Shown piece by piece: positions 6,448 through 9,968 of a stretch of 9,968 bases of DNA. How positions within the stretch are numbered: position 1 is the first letter of the stretch; each line of letters begins with the position of its first letter. Source of the stretch: an uncultured Atopobium sp. Its GTDB lineage: Bacteria; Actinomycetota; Coriobacteriia; Coriobacteriales; Atopobiaceae. The position numbers and the translations under genes are program-made. The stretch lies in NCBI GenBank assembly GCA_946647055.1, contig CAMPCT010000061.1, positions 1 to 9,968 on the forward strand, given 5' to 3'. The notes beneath the pieces were generated by a model. That model made no database searches and was not told the origin of the DNA. It saw only the letters and a list, made by a program, of their open reading frames with translations.

Positions 6448-6466
6448 CACTGCCGCGTGACCCCCG
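6438..6466 (-). terminator. 9-bp perfect hairpin after fbp, overlapping the next promoter
   Basis: CGGGGGTCA (6438-6446) and TGACCCCCG (6458-6466) are perfect inverted repeats around 11 bases, beginning about 25 bases after the fbp stop. On the minus strand only TCTTCTC follows, so it is a weak intrinsic terminator at best. Because it contains the -35 box of the next gene, it could instead be an operator for a dimeric repressor. Confidence 0.45.
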
Positions 6467-6490
6467 ATGAAACCCTCTCTCGATTTGCCG

Positions 6491-8446
6491 TCACCTCACG
6501 CGACGCTCGGCCATCTCGCCGGAACGGTAGGCCGCGAGGAGTCGCTGGAGGTCCTCGATCTGGCCGCGGATCCTGATGCCCTTGTCGGTGTCGGCGATGC
6601 GGATCTGCTCGCTCGCGTGCTCGAAGCGGTCGGTCTCGCTCGTGATGTCCGCGTTGAGGTCGAGCGCGTCGGCGATGGAGCCAAAGGGGCGGTGGGCCTT
6701 GATGCGTAGGCCCTTGGGGTCCGAGATGAGCGTGTAGCCCGCGATGCCTGTGGTGCTGTGGTAGGCCTCGCAGAAGCCGCCGTCGATGACGATGACGATG
6801 CCGCCTGCCTTGAGGGGACTCTCGCCCCTGATAGCGTGGACCGGCTTGTGGCCGTTGATGATGTGGCAGTGCTCTCCCGTCAGGCCAAACTCGGCGAGGA
6901 TGCGCCGACAGGTGTCGGGGTCCTCGTTGAGCGTGAAGTAGGCGTCCTGCGGCTCCTTCCATGACGTCTTGTCGGGGATGAAGGCGCGCTCGAAGGTCTT
7001 GACCACGCGGCCGGCGAACGGCGAGCTCCAGCCGCACCACAGGTACCACATCCAGTCGAGGGCGTCCTGGTCGCCGTTTCGCCACGCGCGGCGCGCGATG
7101 CGGTCGCAGAAGTCAAGGTACGCACGACCACTGAGCGGCCCCTCCGGCGTGTCGACCACGCGCAGCGAGCCGTCCTCGTTGAGGGGCACGCAGCCGTGGA
7201 AGAGGAGGTTCCCGTTGTCGACGCGATAGGTCGAGCCGTGGTCGTAGAGGAAGCCGACGTGACGCCGCAGGCGGTCGGACTCCGCGAAGGCCTCGACGAA
7301 ACCCGACATGACCTCGGTCTCCTGGGGCGAGAGCTCGTAGGGGTCGTTGGGGTCGAGGGTGGGGAAGTCGACGGTCGAGAGGGGCCACTCGCGGTCCCCG
7401 ATGCGCACGACGCCGCGCTCGAGGTCCATCTTGTCGAGCAGCAGGCGGTCCTCCATGTGGAGCTCGGGACGGTGCTCGATGACCTGGCCCTCGAGCTTGA
7501 AGAGGATGACGTCGATGGCCCTCTCGGCACGGCTGACGGCGTTCTTGCCCGCGCCGCCGAAGGCGCCCGGCGCCTGGTCGCCGCCGACGGGGCGTGCGCC
7601 GGCGTGGGCGTAGGTGTGCTCGGCAAAGTTGTAGAGCTTGCGCAACGACACGCCATAGCCGCTCTCGAGCATGGCGAGCGTGCCGTAGCGCACGCAGGTG
7701 CGCACGACCGTGGCGATGCAGGCCTGGCTCCCGCAGGCGGCGCCCATCCAGGCCATGTCGTGGTTGCCCCACTGGATGTCGAGGGAGTGGTAGCGCATCA
7801 GGCGGTCCATGATCCGGTCGCCCTTGGGACCGCGGTCATAGATGTCGCCCACGATGTGCAGGTGGTCGACGGCCAGGCGCTTGATGAGCGTGGAGAGGCT
7901 CTCGATGAAGTCATCCTGGGCGCCGACCTCGATGATGGACTGAATGATGCGGACGTGGTACTCGTGGCGGCTCGTCTCGCCCACGGACGAGGCGCGCAGC
8001 AGCTCGTCGATGATGTAGGCATAGGCCTCGGGCATGGCCTTGCGCACCCTGGAGCGCGTGTAGAAGCCCGAGAGGTAGCGCGCGAGGCGCACCAGCCGGA
8101 AGAGGGTCTGGTAGTACCAGTCGTCGTTGGGGACGCCCTCCGCCCTCAGGCGCATGAGCTTCTCGCGGGGGTAGTAGATGAGGGTGCAGAGGTCGTCCTG
8201 CTCGCGATGGGTGAGCTCGCCGGAGAACGTGGCGCGGACGCGCTCGCGCACGACGCCCGAGCAGTTGTTGAGGATGTGGAGGAACGCCTCGTACTCGCCA
8301 TGGACGTCGCTCATGAAGTGCTCGGTTCCCTTGGGGAGGTTGAGGATCGCCTCGAGGTTGATGATCTCGGTGTAGGCCGCTTGGCTGGTGGGGAACTTCT
8401 CGGAGAGGATCTCGAGGATTCGTCGGTCTGCGTCCATGGTCTGCAC
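6491..8446 (-). CDS. fbp: fructose-1,6-bisphosphatase, class III
   Basis: The 651-aa product is a full-length class III FBPase (usual length about 640-670 aa). It hydrolyses fructose 1,6-bisphosphate to fructose 6-phosphate, the committed step of gluconeogenesis, in the cytoplasm. It has the metallophosphatase signature motifs: SDVHGEY (46-52), GDIYDRGP (200-207) and WGNHD (226-230). Conserved family segments HGCVP (417-421), NGHKP (531-535) and VIDGGF (553-558) complete the active site. The segment at 282-302 is Gly/Ala-rich and is probably a surface loop. Start: a GTG at 8446 is preceded by AGGAGGT with a 4-base gap; an in-frame ATG nine bases further in is too far from that site. The gene diverges from ileS. 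Downstream lies the 545-aa gene, with its own promoter only about 45 bases after the stop, so read-through cannot be excluded. Confidence 0.97.
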   Translation of the reverse strand: MQTMDADRRILEILSEKFPTSQAAYTEIINLEAILNLPKGTEHFMSDVHGEYEAFLHILNNCSGVVRERVRATFSGELTHREQDDLCTLIYYPREKLMRLRAEGVPNDDWYYQTLFRLVRLARYLSGFYTRSRVRKAMPEAYAYIIDELLRASSVGETSRHEYHVRIIQSIIEVGAQDDFIESLSTLIKRLAVDHLHIVGDIYDRGPKGDRIMDRLMRYHSLDIQWGNHDMAWMGAACGSQACIATVVRTCVRYGTLAMLESGYGVSLRKLYNFAEHTYAHAGARPVGGDQAPGAFGGAGKNAVSRAERAIDVILFKLEGQVIEHRPELHMEDRLLLDKMDLERGVVRIGDREWPLSTVDFPTLDPNDPYELSPQETEVMSGFVEAFAESDRLRRHVGFLYDHGSTYRVDNGNLLFHGCVPLNEDGSLRVVDTPEGPLSGRAYLDFCDRIARRAWRNGDQDALDWMWYLWCGWSSPFAGRVVKTFERAFIPDKTSWKEPQDAYFTLNEDPDTCRRILAEFGLTGEHCHIINGHKPVHAIRGESPLKAGGIVIVIDGGFCEAYHSTTGIAGYTLISDPKGLRIKAHRPFGSIADALDLNADITSETDRFEHASEQIRIADTDKGIRIRGQIEDLQRLLAAYRSGEMAERRVR

Positions 8447-8493
8447 GGGGACCTCCTTGCGCGTTGCGTGAAATTGGCTTGTCTCACGACTCG

Positions 8494-8499
8494 ATTATG
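8494..8499 (-). promoter_or_regulatory. possible -10 box of fbp
   Basis: CATAAT on the minus strand (8499-8494) matches the -10 consensus at 5 of 6 bases and would give a leader of about 40 bases. The matching -35 position is GC-rich (GAGGCG) and does not resemble TTGACA, so an activator may be needed or the box may be wrong. ATTGGC/GCCAAT repeats flank it (about 8473 and 8502). Confidence 0.35.
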
Positions 8500-8631
8500 C
8501 GCCAATCGCCGCGATGCGCCTCGTTGGCCCGCGACAAAATCGGAGGGTGGGTCCTGTGGCCCGGTGGGGTGCCGCCGCACCGCGTGCCCCGGCGATGCCG
8601 CGTGCGGGTATCGTGCAATGCACCGCCGTTG

Positions 8632-8660
8632 GTGCCAAGCGCTCCCCAACGTGCTAGAAT
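8632..8660 (+). promoter_or_regulatory. probable promoter of the T-box/ileS transcript
   Basis: TAGAAT (8655-8660) matches the -10 consensus at 5 of 6 bases. GTGCCA (8632-8637), 17 bases upstream, matches the -35 consensus at 4 of 6. Transcription would begin near 8667, just before stem I of the T-box leader. Confidence 0.55.
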
Positions 8661-8666
8661 GCCGAC

Positions 8667-8920
8667 CCAGAGCTGTGATGGGGACGCGTCCCCGGGGCAG
8701 CGCGGATCACAGAGAGCGGGGGTGCTGAGAGCCCGCATCCGCGTCCCAGGGAACATCACCCCGGAGCTGCGGCCCGAAAGCGCGCATGCGCCGTAGGCGT
8801 CGCCGGAGTGGCCGCCGAGACAGGCCAGCCGAGTACTGCGGATCTCCCGCACGCTGGGTGGTTGAAGCGAGACGCACAGGAGGCGCCTTGTCCCAGCATG
8901 GAGGGACGGGCGCCTCTTTT
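8667..8920 (+). promoter_or_regulatory. Ile-specific T-box riboswitch (transcriptional attenuator)
   Basis: This leader senses uncharged tRNA-Ile and lets RNA polymerase read into ileS. In stem I, CGCGGAT (8701-8707) pairs with ATCCGCG (8737-8743). GCGGG/CCCGC (about 8716-8735) closes a distal loop preceded by the AGAGAG motif. GAAC-ATC-ACC at 8751-8760 holds the Ile specifier codon ATC (8755-8757). The T-box bulge TGGT (8859-8862) can pair with the ACCA end of tRNA-Ile. The antiterminator base is GCTGGG (8853-8858) with CCCAGC (8892-8897). The second strand of this pair lies in the terminator's left arm and loop, so the two structures exclude each other. The T-box core reads GGGTGGTTGAAGCG, which departs from the common GGGTGGNACCGCG. 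GGGGACGCG near 8680-8688 could pair either with CGCGTCCC (8740-8747) or within its own palindrome, so the base of stem I is uncertain. Confidence 0.9.
8880..8920 (+). terminator. T-box-controlled terminator before ileS
   Basis: GAGGCGCC (8880-8887) pairs with GGCGCCTC (8909-8916). The stem continues as GTCCC (8890-8894) with GGGAC (8903-8907) across a small TT/G internal loop, and four T follow (8917-8920). It is a strong intrinsic terminator 44 bases before the ileS start. Confidence 0.9.
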
Positions 8921-8964
8921 GGTGTCCGGACGGACGGCCCTCGTGGCCGAGAAGGAGCTTTGAA

Positions 8965-9968
8965 GTGGCAAACGAGTACAAGGACACGATGAACCTGCCC
9001 AAGACCGAGTTCCCCATGCGGGCGGGGCTGCCCCAGGCGGAGCCCAAGCGTCGCGCGGCCTGGGACGAGGCGGGCGTCTACGAGCTCGCCCTCAAGAAGA
9101 ACGCCGGCCATGAGCGCTTCGTGCTGCATGACGGCCCCCCGTACGCCAACGGCCCCATCCACCTTGGCCACGCGCAGAACAAGATCTCCAAGGACATCAT
9201 CAACCGCTACTGGATCATGCAGGGCCGCGAGGTCCCGTACGTCCCCGGCTGGGACTGCCACGGCCTGCCCATCGAGAACAAGGTCGAGAACATGGTGGGC
9301 GGCGACAAGTTCCGCCAGCTCCCCACCGAGAAGATCCGCGAGCTGTGCCGCAAGATGGCGGTCGAGCAGGTCGACACGCAGCGCCAGGGCTTCAAGCGCC
9401 TGGGCGTGCTGGGCGAGTGGGACAACCCCTACCTCACCTACACCAACGACTACGACGCCACCGACATCGAGATCTTCAAGGCGATCTTTGACTCCGGCGC
9501 CATCTACCGCGGCCGCAAGCCGGTGCACTGGTGCAGCCACTGCCACACCGCCCTCGCCGAGGCCGAGATCGAGTACGGTGACGAGGTCTCGCCGGCCATC
9601 TTCGTGCGCTTCGAGATGACCACGATCCCCGCCGGCCTCGAGGCCTGGGAGGGCAGGCTCGACGTGGCCATCTGGACCACCACGCCCTGGACCCTGCCCG
9701 CCGACGACGCCGTGATCCTCTCGCCCGAGGCCCCCTACGTGGCGGTGGCCCACGAGGGCCGCGCCTACATCTTCGCCGAGGCCCTGTGGGAGAAGTGCGC
9801 CAACAAGTTCGGCTGGGAGGACGCCGAGCTGGTCATGGCGGGCGACGAGCCTTGGCGCGCGACCGGCACCGAGCTTGCCGGCAACCGCTACAAGCAGCCC
9901 GTCTTTGGTGACCAGGGCGAGGAGGGCGTGTTCATCTACGCCGACTACGTCACGCTCGAGGACGGCAC
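8965..9968 (+). CDS. ileS: isoleucyl-tRNA synthetase (N-terminal 334 codons; 3' end outside the window)
   Basis: This class I synthetase charges tRNA-Ile with isoleucine. The first residues (MANEYKDTMNLPKTEFPMR) are typical of bacterial IleRS. The HIGH signature appears as HLGH at 66-69 within PYANGPIHLGHAQN, followed by PGWDCHGLPIE, which lines the amino-acid pocket. VHWCSHC around 187-193 is a conserved IleRS segment. The CP1 editing domain begins with WTTTPWTLP (237-245). The KMSKS loop, the rest of the editing site and the C-terminal zinc domain lie beyond the edge; a full enzyme would be about 930-1050 aa. The start is a GTG at 8965 preceded by AAGGAG (8952-8957) at 7 bases; an ATG eight codons further in lacks such a site. 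Expression is controlled by the Ile T-box directly upstream. Confidence 0.97.
   Translation, partial: MANEYKDTMNLPKTEFPMRAGLPQAEPKRRAAWDEAGVYELALKKNAGHERFVLHDGPPYANGPIHLGHAQNKISKDIINRYWIMQGREVPYVPGWDCHGLPIENKVENMVGGDKFRQLPTEKIRELCRKMAVEQVDTQRQGFKRLGVLGEWDNPYLTYTNDYDATDIEIFKAIFDSGAIYRGRKPVHWCSHCHTALAEAEIEYGDEVSPAIFVRFEMTTIPAGLEAWEGRLDVAIWTTTPWTLPADDAVILSPEAPYVAVAHEGRAYIFAEALWEKCANKFGWEDAELVMAGDEPWRATGTELAGNRYKQPVFGDQGEEGVFIYADYVTLEDG

Noticed and set aside
8680..8693. Perfect palindrome GGGGACGCGTCCCC as a stand-alone operator
   Set aside because: It lies within T-box stem I, where half of it is needed for pairing with 8740-8747; the leader explains it adequately.
7196..8728. 510-codon open frame on the plus strand opposite fbp
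   Set aside because: It is antisense to a full-length FBPase and has the same low-complexity composition; it also runs across the fbp start and the divergent promoter region.
8707..9753. 348-codon minus-strand frame opposite ileS and the T-box
   Set aside because: It is antisense to clear IleRS coding sequence and to the T-box structure, with no recognisable domains.

Overview
The window is a high-GC chromosomal segment. The class III fructose-1,6-bisphosphatase, the T-box-controlled ileS with a transcription terminator, and the GC-rich housekeeping genes suggest a Coriobacteriia/Atopobiaceae-like gut or oral actinobacterium (Olsenella-type). This is an inference from gene types and base composition; no 16S or phylogenetic marker was compared.

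Layout. Positions 1-1094 hold two minus-strand genes in a visibly lower-GC stretch: a CDP-alcohol phosphatidyltransferase cut by the window edge, and a cysteine-rich CCG-domain (heterodisulfide reductase B-like) protein. After a 307-bp divergent spacer, a class I SAM-dependent methyltransferase runs on the plus strand (1402-2157). Positions 2158-2720 are a gene-free stretch between convergent genes. It contains a 149-bp element with perfect 27-bp terminal inverted repeats, a duplicated dyad, and a 14-bp perfect hairpin.

From 2721 to 8446 come three GC-rich minus-strand genes: ftsH (membrane AAA+ zinc protease), an unrecognised 545-aa two-helix membrane protein with coiled coils and an Ala/Thr heptad tail, and fbp (class III FBPase). 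The 545-aa gene has its own consensus-like promoter and its own terminator, so these three genes are probably separate transcripts. A divergent promoter region (about 8460-8660) separates fbp from ileS. ileS is preceded by a complete Ile-specific T-box leader with mutually exclusive antiterminator and terminator, and its coding sequence runs off the right edge.

How the parts work together. The right-hand 7 kb is housekeeping: protein quality control, gluconeogenesis, and tRNA-Ile charging regulated by uncharged tRNA. The left-hand 2.7 kb looks like an accessory insertion. Its phosphatidyltransferase, Fe-S-like protein and small-molecule methyltransferase could act in one pathway, but the sequence does not prove it. 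No clear new defence or mobile system is visible. The best candidates for something undescribed are the 545-aa membrane protein, the inverted-repeat element and the duplicated dyads.
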